Assembly: GCA_037447655.1 (NCBI GenBank)
Contig: JBBHKE010002720.1
Coordinates: forward strand, 147,397 to 211,396
From: Zygnema cylindricum
Lineage: Eukaryota > Streptophyta > Zygnematophyceae > Zygnematales > Zygnemataceae
DNA length: 64,000 bases
Direction: 5' to 3'
Below, one piece after another: positions 33,256 to 43,078 of the stretch. Every line of letters begins with the position of its first letter. The first letter of the stretch is position 1. Below the pieces are notes generated by a model. The model saw only the letters and a program-made list of their open reading frames with translations. It was not told the DNA's origin and did no database searches. Both the position numbers and the translations under genes were made by a program.

Positions 33256-34494
33256 CTCCCCTAAATCTTTAGACTCTGTTACTCATTTAGTCTAATAGCA
33301 TCTCTGCAAAATTGTAACTTAGGAGCAACAAGGGCTTTTGTTAACATGTGAGCAACCATCTTCTCGTCCGGTAAATAACATAACTTAACGACTTTTGCCA
33401 GTACCTTCTCTCTAACAAAGTGAAGTCTATCATCCATGTGTTTGCTCTTAAAGTGATGGTTGGGGTAAAAAGCAATTGCAATGACTGCTTGGTTCTCACA
33501 CCAAATAGCTTAAGGACCAGTTTGCATATAACTTAGTTCCTTTAAAACGGACTTGACCCATAGGAGCTCCTTGAGGGCGGAAGCTGCTGCCATATATTCT
33601 GACCCCATTGTGGATTGAGTTGTAACCTTTTGTAATTTGCTACTCCAGCAGCAAGTTTCGTCTTGAATCTTCAAAACAAAGCCGGTCGTAGATTTCCGGC
33701 TTGGCATGTCTCCATAGCTAGCATCGCTCCACGTTTTTATTTTCACTTCTCCTCCTCCGAGTACCAGCTTAAGATTTCGAGTACCTGCAAGATATCTCAA
33801 CACCCTTTTTGCTGCTTCCCAGTGTGCCTTTTTAGGATTTTGCAAACTTCTACTCAAGACCCCCACAACTGTTGCAATATCAGGTCTCGTACAATTCATA
33901 AAATATATAAGACTTCTAACTACCTGTCTATATGGCTTTGAAGCCATAAACTCCTCCTCCCTTGACTCTAGACTCAAGTAGTCATCTGTGAATGAAACCA
34001 TATAGTGGATGCCTCTAGCTGTAGCCACTTGTGAAGGACGGAGAACATCAGAGTGTATTACCTGCAAAACTTTATCCAATCTTTGGTCTGTTTTCTGTGG
34101 AAATGGCAATTTGTGAATCTTGCCAAGTGAATAACCATCTCATGATTTTATAGGATGAGAACTAAGAGAAACTCCCTTGAATTTTCCCGAAGTCACCATT
34201 TTCTTAAATTTATCATAATTTATATGTCATAATCTGTTATGCCACAATTCATTCTCAAATTGGACACTGGAGTAGAGAACATCATTTTCTTTATATTTAT
34301 CCATGTCCATCCGGTACATTTTGCTAGCTTCTTTAGTTCGTGTTACTGCTAATTTCCCTTTCTTGCTAACAATCTGTCTCCCTGCTTTCAGAACAACTTC
34401 AAAGCCTTTGCTCTCTACTAATGATGTAGAAAATAGATTTTTCTTAAAGTCTGGAACAAACAAAACATTGTGAAGGGTTCTCTCTACCGACTTT
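33256..34494 (-). pseudogene. pol: pol of B: pre-integrase and RNase H fused by a deletion
   Basis: 34227-34463 encodes the end of protease and the pre-integrase region (VPDFKKNLFSTSLVESKGFE, ENELWHNRL). 33510-34109 begins with integrase sequence (VIHSDVLRPSQVATARGIHYMVSFTDDY) and changes near 33979 directly to the end of RT (REEEFMASKPYRQVVRSLIYF). The rest of integrase and the RT catalytic region are absent, but the frame stays open across the junction. RNase H then follows with NCTRPDIATVVGVLSRSL, SDASYGDMPSRKSTTGFV and TMGSEYMAAASALKELL. Further RNase H sequence continues to about 33290 with changes. Confidence 0.88.
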
Positions 34495-34499
34495 CCCCC
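34495..34499. repeat. left target duplication of A1 (CCCCC)
   Basis: CCCCC precedes A1 and recurs at 40950-40954 immediately after it. Removing A1 and one copy restores the B protease frame (LMVDVGGKSVERTLHNVLF region). Confidence 0.85.
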
Positions 34500-35164
34500 T
34501 GTAGAAACTAATGGTTTTATTAGTATTTTCTAGGTCTGAAAAGAAATATAGAAGTCGAGGCAGTCTATCTCTAACTTCTCTCTCCAACTCTCAAACTTGT
34601 CGCAGTCACTGAGAAATTGGAGAGGAAGCTAGAGCCATGGCTACCTTGGCTATCCTGAGGTTTACGGGAATTTTATATTAGGGTTTATATATTTAATTAA
34701 AATGTATGTGCCGGCGGCAGGATTTGATCCTTGTACCTGCCTGCCGGCAGAAACAATGTAGCCGGTAGCCTTAGCCGTTTCATCTAGCGGTAGTGTTACA
34801 TAGCATATAGTTTGATAATCATTTATATATGTATACAAACGATAAACCATTTAACTAGAATTAATTACGGGATACATAGATCCAGTAATATGTAATGTAC
34901 GACTTACGGTACGGACATAAATCAGTACCGCGCATTTGTTTCGTAAATGAAACAAATATCGCGCATGTATTTATTACGGCTACGATTAAAGCCGAATTTA
35001 ATCGGACGGCCGGGATTAGCGCCGAGATCGCGGAGGAAGATTTCGGCGGTTTGTGGCCATCGCCACATCGGATGACGCGTGGCAAAATTCCGTTGGATTG
35101 TGGAAACTCCGGAGATTATGGCACCGAATCCGGATTTGACATGTGTCGACATTTTGGCCATGTC

Positions 35165-35239
35165 GTACAATGTCCGTACATAAAGTACACCGGCAGCTGT
35201 ACTTTTGCGTACGGAACTCAATTCTGATTGGTTCCGTAC
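35165..35239 (+). promoter_or_regulatory. GTAC cluster in A1 LTR
   Basis: GTAC occurs at 35165, 35176, 35185, 35199, 35209 and 35236. GTAC is the known core of SBP-box factor and copper-response sites in plants and green algae. The cluster is kept in the other A LTRs, and an even denser one is in the D1 LTR. Function as a U3 enhancer is inferred. Confidence 0.4.
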
Positions 35240-35298
35240 ATCAGTAGATAGAGTCTGTGAGAGAGATAGGACTTAGAAAAATTAGAAGATAGGACCCT

Positions 35299-35455
35299 CT
35301 CTCCCAGAGAGCTTCTGTACAAAAGGTCAACTTTGACCCTCCATAACTTACTGCTCAGGGGAGCAAATTCAGAGATTCTTTTTGCTATTGACTCAGGGGA
35401 GTCTTGTCTTCACAGGGGTGAAGTTGGTCAGAGTTTTTGTCTGCCAGGGTGGCAG
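35299..35455 (+). promoter_or_regulatory. array of six short hairpins in the LTR leader
   Basis: Perfect inverted repeats in order: CTCTC-CCA-GAGAG (35299-35311), GGTCAA-CT-TTGACC (35325-35338), TGCTC-AGGG-GAGCA (35352-35365), GACTC-AGGG-GAGTC (35390-35403), CTTCAC-AGGG-GTGAAG (35408-35423) and CTGCCA-GGG-TGGCAG (35441-35455). The order recurs in the other A-type LTRs. H carries a compensated pair change in the fifth. The position upstream of the gag ATG suggests the 5' untranslated region of the genomic RNA. Confidence 0.65.
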
Positions 35456-35528
35456 TTATTTTTGCTTAAACACAAAGGGGTCAGGATTATCCTAGAGGCT
35501 TCTTGGAAACTGTCCACTCTGAGGACTT

Positions 35529-38500
35529 ATGGAGGTCTCAGAGTTTCAGGTTATGGGCCCACCCTCTAGGGTACCAATATTTAATGGAACTGGCTTCATA
35601 TACTGGGAAAGTATGATGATAGGAGCTCTATGCGAAAAAAGGTTTTGGGGGATAGTGAGTGGACGATTGGGGCGTCCATGAAGTCTTGGAATTCCTCCAG
35701 GGTTTAAAAGAAGCAGATTCACCAGGAAAGAGGATTCACCTTCAACGGAGGAAACAAAGGAAGGAGAGGTGGTGGACAAAGGAAAGGAGAAGGAGGCGAC
35801 CACACCAATAGCAACTGGTTTAGCATTCATGTCACCTATTCCGAGGAACGAGGAGAATGATACTGAAACCTGGGACTTCAACAATATGGCGGCAAAGCAC
35901 TTCATCCTACGCCATCTCACTCAAGGACTTGCATGTCCTCATTTGCAGGTAGAGAGGGCATCCGATCTTTGGATGGCTCTCATAGAGATGTACCGAAGTG
36001 GTACGATTGAGCAACAACAGTTGGCTGATCAGAAAGTTAAGGAGTATGTATACAAAGGGGGAAATATGTTGGATTTTTGCAATGAGCTTGCTACACTCTT
36101 CATGGAGCTAGAGAGTGCGGGTAAAGTTTTTAGTGAAAAAGAAAAAGTTAACTGTTTACTAATGAAGTTACCTGATGAGTTCGAGAACATAGTCAACCGT
36201 GTGCAGGACTTGCCGGACTCAAGGTGGATATGGAACTCAGTGGTAGGGATGATTCTCGTTCGAGAGAATACGATTGAGATCCGAAGGGGAGGAAAGAGTG
36301 GCCAAGCCTTGGCAACAGCGACCGATTGGAGGAACAAGGATTCCCGAAAACCAGTCAGAAACTATGGGGGTAGGGAGCGGGAAAAACAGGTTGGCGAGTT
36401 CGAACCAAGGGCTCCCAAAGGTTTATGTCATTTTTGTAAGAAACCTGGGCACTATATGGCAGAGTGCACCAAGCTAACCGAGCTTCGGTTAAAGGAGGGG
36501 CAGACTGGTGGTACCCCGAGAGGAAAGAAAAAGGCCCTTGTCACACAGGTACTTGAGGCGGAATCCGAGGACGAGGACGATGAGCTCCTTTTGGATGAGG
36601 AGTTGGAGGCGAAAACTGAGGTTGAAATTCCACGAAGGCAGAAATGTGCTTACGGTGGATTGAAAGGTGAAGCAGGCTGGATTATAGATTCAGGTGCCTC
36701 AATGCACATGTGTAAGGATAGACACCTGTTCACTAAGATAAGAAAGATTCCCACCGTAGAGATAGAGTACGGGGATGGGAGGATAGTCACCACTACTCTT
36801 GTAGGATCGGTAGATCTGAAAGTGTTAGTTGAAGGAAAGACATCCATATTAACATTCTCCGATGTATTGTTTATTCCGGAGCTGAACAAAAACCTTATCT
36901 CTACATCAGTATTAGATGATAAGGGTTTTTTCACTAGCACTAGGGAATGAGTCTTTACTGCTAGTTTTGAGGAGGATGTCTATTTCATTGCTGAGAAAGG
37001 TAGCCATGGGATGTTTAGGCTGATCTTAAGTAATGAAACGAAGAAACTTTATTATGCTGGTGTTCATGATATTATGATGTGGCATAAGAGGCTTGGGCAT
37101 GTGAATCTAGATAAGTTAAGAGAGATGAAAAAGATGGGAGTGGTGGAAGGGATTCAGTTCAGTGAGAGTGATGATATAAGTGATTGTAGTGGGTGTGCTC
37201 AAGGTAAAGCACACAGATTACCCTTTCCAAAAACAGCCACCTACAAGGGAGAAAAACTTCTAGATCTAGTACACACAGATATTTGGGGACCGGCTAGAGT
37301 GCCCTCACCGGGGGGGAAGAGATTTATGATGACTATAACTGATGATTGGTCTCGGTATTCCCGAGTATATTTTTTGAAAAACAAGTCAGAAGCTGAGGAC
37401 TGTTTTAGACAATATAAAGCATGGAGCGAAAAACTCCATGAAACTCCAATCAAGAGAGTAAGGAGTGACAATGGTGGAGAGTATACTTCTAACCAGTTTG
37501 AGGATTTTTTGAGGGAAGATGGGGTTCAACACCAAAAGACAGTGCCAGAAAATCCTGAACAGAATGGGGTAGCTGAAAGGTTAAATAGAACACTAAGTGA
37601 TAGTGCTAGAAGTATGTTGTCGGATAAGAAGATAGGAAAAAGGTTTTGGGCAGAAGCAATGAACTGTGCTAATTACCTCAAAAATAGAGTTCTTACTTCA
37701 GCTATAAAAGATCAAACACCTTATGAGAGATGGACAGGCCGGAAACCAGACTTATCTCATTTAAAGGTTTTCGGCAGTCAAGTATTCAGTTTAGATACTG
37801 ATCGGTCCAATTGGAAGCTAGATCCTAAAGGAAAACCGGGATACTTATTAGGATATGATGAGGATGTTAAAGGATATAGAGTTTATGATCTAAAAAGAGA
37901 AGATATAATCTTAGTAAAGCATCTAGTAGTTATGGATGAAGGAAAGTCTGTGGATCCCTTCAAATATACAAAGTCAGTAAAAATCAGATTTGAGTCAGAA
38001 AATTCTGATGACTTTGAGCTTCCTAACTATCCAGGTTTTAGAGACGATGACATTCTTGCAGCAACAAATCAGACCGAAAAGGACTCGGCTGTGGAAACTC
38101 CAGTGACAACTCTACTCGAAGCGGAAGACGTGGTGGAAATTGATTCGGAATCAAGGGATAGGGGAGAAGCCGAGTTTGTTCGAAAGAATCCACGAGAACC
38201 ATCTATTCCGGCCTCAGATTTTGAGGGAGGGAGGAGAAGTAGCAAAAGACTGCAAGAAAAACAGGTTAATAACAAGGTAACTAAACTATCTCATCAAGAT
38301 GAACCTCAAACTTATCGAGAGGCGATGACTTGTCCAGAAAGAAACCGGTGGAAGACAGCCATCAATGAGGAGATGGCTTCAATCATGGCAGCCGATACTT
38401 GGGAGCTGGTGGACTGTCCACCTAACCGAAAACCAATCGGTTGTAAGTGGGTTTTCAAACTGAAACTGAACCCAGATAACACAATCGAGCGCTACAAGGC

Positions 38501-39887
38501 CTGATTAGTGGCAAAGGGATTTACACAAAAGGAAGGAATTGACTACGAGGAAACCTTTGCCCCAGTGGTCAGATTTCCCTCCGTCCGCATACTTCTTAGT
38601 TTAGTAGCGGCGGAAGACATGGAAGTGCACCAGATGGACATCAAAACAGCCTTTTTGCATGGAGAATTAGAAGAGGAGATCTTCATGCGACAACCCGAAG
38701 GGTTTGTGGAAGAAGGAGAGGAGAGTAAGGTATGCCGGCTGATTAAATCTCTTTATGGTTTGAAACAGGCGCCCCGACAGTGGAATAAGAAGCTTGATGA
38801 GTTTCTTACCGGTCTAGGATATATTCGGATCAGCTCAGATCACTCAATCTATGTTTTCGAAGATGAGGAAGGTTTTATATTTATTGCAATTTATGTTGAT
38901 GATTTGCTTGTTTTAAGTAAATCAATGGAAAAAATTAATAAACTGAAAACCGATCTTAAGGGGAGATTTGAAATGAAGGATATGGGGGAAGCAAAATATA
39001 TTTTGGGAATTCAAGTAGAGAGAGACCGAAAAAGAAAAATTATAAGATTGACTCAAAAGGAAGCAATAGGAAACATGCTTGAAAAATTTCAAATGGATAA
39101 AGCTAATAGTTGTACAACTCCAATGGAATTGAAGAAGGGAAGTGAGGGGAGTGAGGAAGAAGGAGTCATAGTCTTAGACGAGGAATTATCTCCTGAAGAA
39201 CAGAAGTTCATGCAGACTATTCCTTACAGGCAAGTAGTGGGAAGTCTAATCTATTTTATGAATTGTACCCGGCCGGATTTAGCTGCAGCTGTAGGAGTGC
39301 TGAGTAGAAGTCTAAATGCTCCCACTAAGAAGGATTGGGAGGCAGCTAAGAGAGTCCTTAGATACTTGGTAGGAACTAGAGATCTATGGTTGCATTTGGG
39401 TGGGGAGAATACTGACATCACTACTTGGAGTGATGCCAGTTATGGTGATGCTCCGATGAGGAGATGTACTTCTGGATATGTATTATATGTGGGTGATGGG
39501 GCTTGCTGTTGGAGTAGCAAACAGCAAAAGGTTATTGCTCAGTCCACCATGGAGGCTGAGTATATGGCCTCTTGCTCTGCTGTAAAAGAATTGATGTGGG
39601 TCAAGTCTTTGCTTGGTGAGCTTGGTCACCTTAAGAGTGGTGTGCAGAAAATATTTTGTGATAATCAGGCAGCAATCGCTATTTCTGCCAATCCTAAACA
39701 CCATTTTAAAGCCAAACACATGGACATCAGACTCAGCTTTGTTAGAGAGAAAGTAGAAAACAAAATAATCAGTTTAGAGTACAGACCAGATAGTGAGATG
39801 GTAGCAGATATGATGACCAAACCTGTGCCTTCCCCTAAGCTAATTTTTTGCAGGGAGAAGTGTGGTCTGAAATTAAAGATTGACTAG
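35529..39887 (+). pseudogene. gag-pol: gag-pol of A1, one frame with three TGA stops
   Basis: From the ATG in the LTR to the TAG at 39885-39887 there are 1453 codons in a single frame. There is no frameshift and only three in-frame stops: TGA at 35679, 36948 and 38502. Domains in order are Gag (NGTGFIYWESMMI), zinc knuckle CHFCKKPGHYMAEC (about 36426-36467), protease D-S-G-A-S (about 36687), pre-integrase MMWHKRLGHVN and CSGC, integrase HTDIWGP (about 37275), RSDNGGEYTS and EQNGVAERLN, RT CKWVFKLKLNPDNTIE, YVDDLLVLS (38892-38918), and RNase H SDASYGDAPMRR, TMEAEYMAS and CDNQAAIAIS. Sister copies A2, A3 and H show Arg (AGA), Gly (GGA) and Ser (TCA) codons at or next to the TGA sites. Confidence 0.93.
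35549..35563 (+). promoter_or_regulatory. primer binding site of A1 (half tRNA-iMet)
   Basis: GGTTATGGGCCCACC follows the LTR without a gap. It is complementary over 15 nt to the anticodon stem-loop region of plant initiator tRNA-Met (GGTGGGCCCATAACC, with the CAT anticodon). Drosophila copia is known to prime from the 5' half of the same tRNA cleaved at the anticodon. The site also encodes gag residues. Confidence 0.8.
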
Positions 39888-39900
39888 AAAATAAGGGGAG
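39888..39900 (+). promoter_or_regulatory. polypurine tract of A1
   Basis: AAAATAAGGGGAG lies between the pol stop codon and the 3' LTR. Confidence 0.88.
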
Positions 39901-40949
39901 TGTAGAAACTAATGGTTTTATTAGTATTTTCTAGGTCTGAAAAGAAATATAGAAGTCGAGGCAATCTATCTCTAACTTCTCTCTCCAACTCTCAAACTTG
40001 TCGCAGTCACTGAGAAATTGGAGAGGAAGCTAGAGCCATGGCTACCTTGGCTATCCTGAGGTTTACGGGAATTTTATATTAGGGTTTATATATTTAATTA
40101 AAATGTATGTGCCGGCGGCAGGATTTGATCCTTGTACCTGCCGGCCGGCAGACACAATGTAGCCGGTAGCCTTAGCCGTTTCATCTAGCGGTAGTGTTAC
40201 ATAGCATATAGTTTGATAATCATTTATATATGTATACAAGCGATAAACCATTTAACTAGAATTAATTACGGGATACATAGATCCAGTAATATGTAATGTA
40301 CGACTTACGGTACGGACATAAATCAGTACCGCGCATTTGTTTCGTAAATGAAACAAATATCGCGCATGTATTTATTACGGCTACGATTAAAGCCGAATTT
40401 AATCGGACGGCCGGGATTAGCGCCGAGATCGCGGAGGAAGATTTCGGCGGTTTGTGGCCATCGCCACATCGGATGACGCGTGGCAAAATTCCGTTGGATT
40501 GTGGAAACTCCGGAGATTATGGCACCGAATCCGGATTTGACATGTGTCGACATTTTGGCCATGTCGTACAATGTCCGTACATAAAGTACACCGGCAGCTG
40601 TACTTTTGCGTACGGAACTCAATTCTGATTGGTTCCGTACATCAGTAGATAGAGTCTGTGAGAGAGATAGGACTTAGAAAAATTAGAAGATAGGACCCTC
40701 TCTCCCAGAGAGCTTCTGTACAAAAGGTCAACTTTGACCCTCCATAACTTACTGCTCAGGGGAGCAAATTCAGAGATTCTTTTTGCTATTGACTCAGGGG
40801 AGTCTTGTCTTCACAGGGGTGAAGTTGGTCAGAGTTTTTGTCTGCCAGGGTGGCAGTTATTTTTGCTTAAACACAAAGGGGTCAGGATTATCCTAGAGGC
40901 TTCTTGGAAGCTGTCCACTCTGAGGACTTATGGAGGTCTCAGAGTTTCA
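39901..40949 (+). repeat. 3' LTR of A1 (1049 bp)
   Basis: It has the same length and termini as the 5' LTR, with about five base differences noticed (for example GCCGGCCGGC here against GCCTGCCGGC). It is followed by the target duplication CCCCC at 40950-40954. Confidence 0.93.
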
Positions 40950-40954
40950 CCCCC

Positions 40955-42114
40955 CACATCTACCATCAAAGATACATCACCCTAAGCTGAGGTTGGAACA
41001 CTCATGCCACAAGCATAGTAGATACTCATTGGAGATGTTTGCTACAGATTTGTAAAAGCCGCTTTGTTCCAGCACATATGGGCAGATGCTCCCGTGTCTA
41101 TGATCCATCCTGCATCTTTTGGACCCTCCATTGCAGCCGCCATAGCAAATAGCTCCGCCTCCTCTTGCTCATTGAAGCTTAGAGACTCATCTGCATCAGT
41201 TGCGGAAGCTGAGAAAAGAGCATTTCCACGGGAAGGATTTCTAGAAAAGCCTCTCTGATACTGGCTTTGCTGCTAACCTAGCATGTATAAACCTGTTTCA
41301 TTAGCCTTCTTCAGTTTTGGACAGTACCGGTATCCATGACCCTTCTCGGAACAATAAAAACAAGTAGTAGTAGATGGCCTATCTATCTCTCATTAAACTT
41401 ATTCTGATTCTGGTTAAATTGACTCCTGTTCTGATTAATCTGATTTCTTTTGTCAAAGTCTATGGCAAATGCTTCAACTTTTCCTTCTCCTTGAAGGAGT
41501 GTAGTATTAGTCTCTTCCTCCAATATAAGATTATACGCTAACTGAAATGACCAGCTAGCTTTATCATGCCTTTTTAATTAAACATTCACACCCTTAATGC
41601 TACTAGGGAGACCTCTAATAAGCACAGCTGCTTGTTGAAACTCAAGAAATGACCCCCCAACAGAAGAGTGAGCATCAATGAGGGCACGAAAATTGTCACA
41701 ATACTCGACCATAGTTCCCCCCGAGTATTTATTTCCCCAAATTTTTCAAGCCACCAGCAACTCCTCTTGAACATTCGCTCTCTCAAAAGCAGATTTTAGT
41801 GATGTCCAAATCTCACTCGCCTTATTTTTTTTCAATCGAGACATGACCAAATTTTCTAAAATACAAAAAATAAGATTGTTCCTTGCAATAGAATTCTTTT
41901 TCCCCCAAGATGGATCTGTTTCATCAAGGGAGCCATCCAAGACCCCCAATAAGTCAGCAGTTTCAAACGATGATTCAACCATCGCCGCCCAGTAAGCATA
42001 CTTTTGGCCATTGAAGATAAGAATTCTTGACGAAAGGCTCTTAACCTGTTGTTCTACAACCACTGTTGCAGGAGGAGGACCAACAGTAGTAGTTGAAGTA
42101 GACATGAAAAACAA
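40955..42114 (-). pseudogene. gag: gag and protease start of B
   Basis: The frame 41746-42114 starts MFFMSTSTTTVGPPPATVVVEQ and has the copia Gag core (FNGQKYAYWAAMVESSF, LDGSLDE, WTSLKSAFERAN). A stop near 41745 and frameshifts follow, then the zinc knuckle CFYCSEKGHGYRYC (about 41322-41366). Next is a protease start with intact D-T-G-A-S (about 41085-41100). The sequence is cut by A1 shortly after. The gag is clearly of a different family from A, D, G and H, with which it shares little beyond the domain order. Confidence 0.85.
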
Positions 42115-43073
42115 CAGAAACTATCAAAGTACCTACTCAACAACCAACTTTGAACTGACACAAAATATGACTCAAAAGGCCAATATGCTTCAAATGTGCC
42201 ACAGTGATTCGCGATACAATAAAATGACAATTCCCAAAATTGCAGCCAAAATGACCAAGTAAACCATAAGATATGAGGTTTGGAAGTTTCCCAAAAGCTC
42301 CCCTCATAAAATCATATTCGCAAAACTGGATTCTACAAAATTGGCTAAGTCCTAAGTTATATACTCACAGTGTGTATCTAGTGATCTACACTAATTTGGG
42401 TAATCAATTCTACGGTTATTATTCTGACTAACGACAAAGCATCCTACCTGTACGTCACTGTACCTTAAAATCCTAATTTTTATTTTCTAAAAACCTGATT
42501 AATGGAACACTATTTTTTTTATTACACTAAACTACAAACCAATGTTATTTGGATATTGACATATATTGAACCGTACACAAAACGTTCCAACCGTACACAA
42601 AACGTACCGTATGCTAAGTCAGTGTTAATCACTAAAGTCCAGCCGAATGTCGTCGTGTACTACGAAGCACCTGAGTGCTTCGTCATTTGTGGTCCCACGC
42701 GAATCACGCTTGTGGTCCCTCGTGAATCACGCTTGTGGTCCTGGGTGAATCGTGTACGTTGGAGCAAATTCGATCGATGATGGTACTATCGAAATGTACT
42801 ATATGTTTCCGGTATACCCGAACCAGATCCCGTTCGTCCGATCATGTGAATCAAATCGTCAACTGTTTGACACGTATGGCTGACTGTCGGTGCCACTCCG
42901 AAAAACTTGCATACGTTCTTTTGCCGACACGTGTCCTTGCAAAAGTACGATACACTCTACTGTACTATTTGCTAGTGTAACGATAATAAAGGTAAGTATT
43001 ACAGTAGACTACTATGAAAATATCCTAAGTTATTTTTACCCCTATTTACTAAAATAAAGATTTATAAATTACA
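42115..43073 (-). repeat. 5' LTR/leader of B
   Basis: Homologous to 32290-33252. The plus-strand right edge ATTACA is followed by AAATG. It includes the tandem octadecamer-like repeat AACCGTACACAAAACGTTCC twice (about 42571-42607), also doubled in the 3' copy (32746-32786), and CACGCGAATCACGCTTGTGGTCC-type repeats near 42700. Confidence 0.75.
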
Positions 43074-43078
43074 AAATG

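Larger units (their letters stand above)
34500..35548 (+). repeat. 5' LTR of A1 (1049 bp)
   Basis: It runs from TGTAGAAACT to GAGTTTCA. Six GTAC tetramers lie between 35165 and 35239. An array of perfect short inverted repeats occupies 35299-35455. The ATG that opens the gag-pol frame is at 35529-35531. An AT-rich conserved hairpin-like motif GCAGGATTTGATCCTTG is near 34717. The frames of 99-110 codons open on both strands at about 34895-35227 recur in every A LTR, but they overlap each other and show no coding support. Confidence 0.93.
34500..40949 (+). mobile_element. full-length copia element A1, young, TSD CCCCC
   Basis: The 6450 bp element has two LTRs of exactly 1049 bp, a primer site at 35549-35563, one gag-pol frame, a polypurine tract at 39888-39900 and target duplication CCCCC. 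I found about five differences between the two LTRs by eye, which indicates a recent insertion. It lies within the protease of element B in the opposite orientation. It is the most complete element in the window and defines family A. Confidence 0.96.
32225..43073 (-). mobile_element. copia element B, internally deleted and split by A1
   Basis: The minus-strand element has a 5' LTR/leader at 42115-43073, gag at 41180-42114 and protease up to the A1 insertion at 40950. It continues left of A1 at 34494 into the pre-integrase region, and ends with RNase H and a 3' LTR (32290-33252). Most of integrase and RT is deleted. Beyond the 3' LTR a second copy of the gag start (32225-32289) is present. I could not identify a primer site, so the LTR/leader border is not certain. 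The 5 bp after the right LTR end are AAATG. Confidence 0.85.

Noticed and set aside
34895-35227. Overlapping 110- and 99-codon frames on both strands in A-type LTRs
   Set aside because: They are conserved only because the LTR is conserved. Both strands are open at once and no domain is visible.
35679-38504. The three TGA codons of A1 as programmed readthrough or recoding
   Set aside because: Sister copies have ordinary sense codons at these places, so point mutation is sufficient. The TGA pattern is kept only as a mild curiosity.
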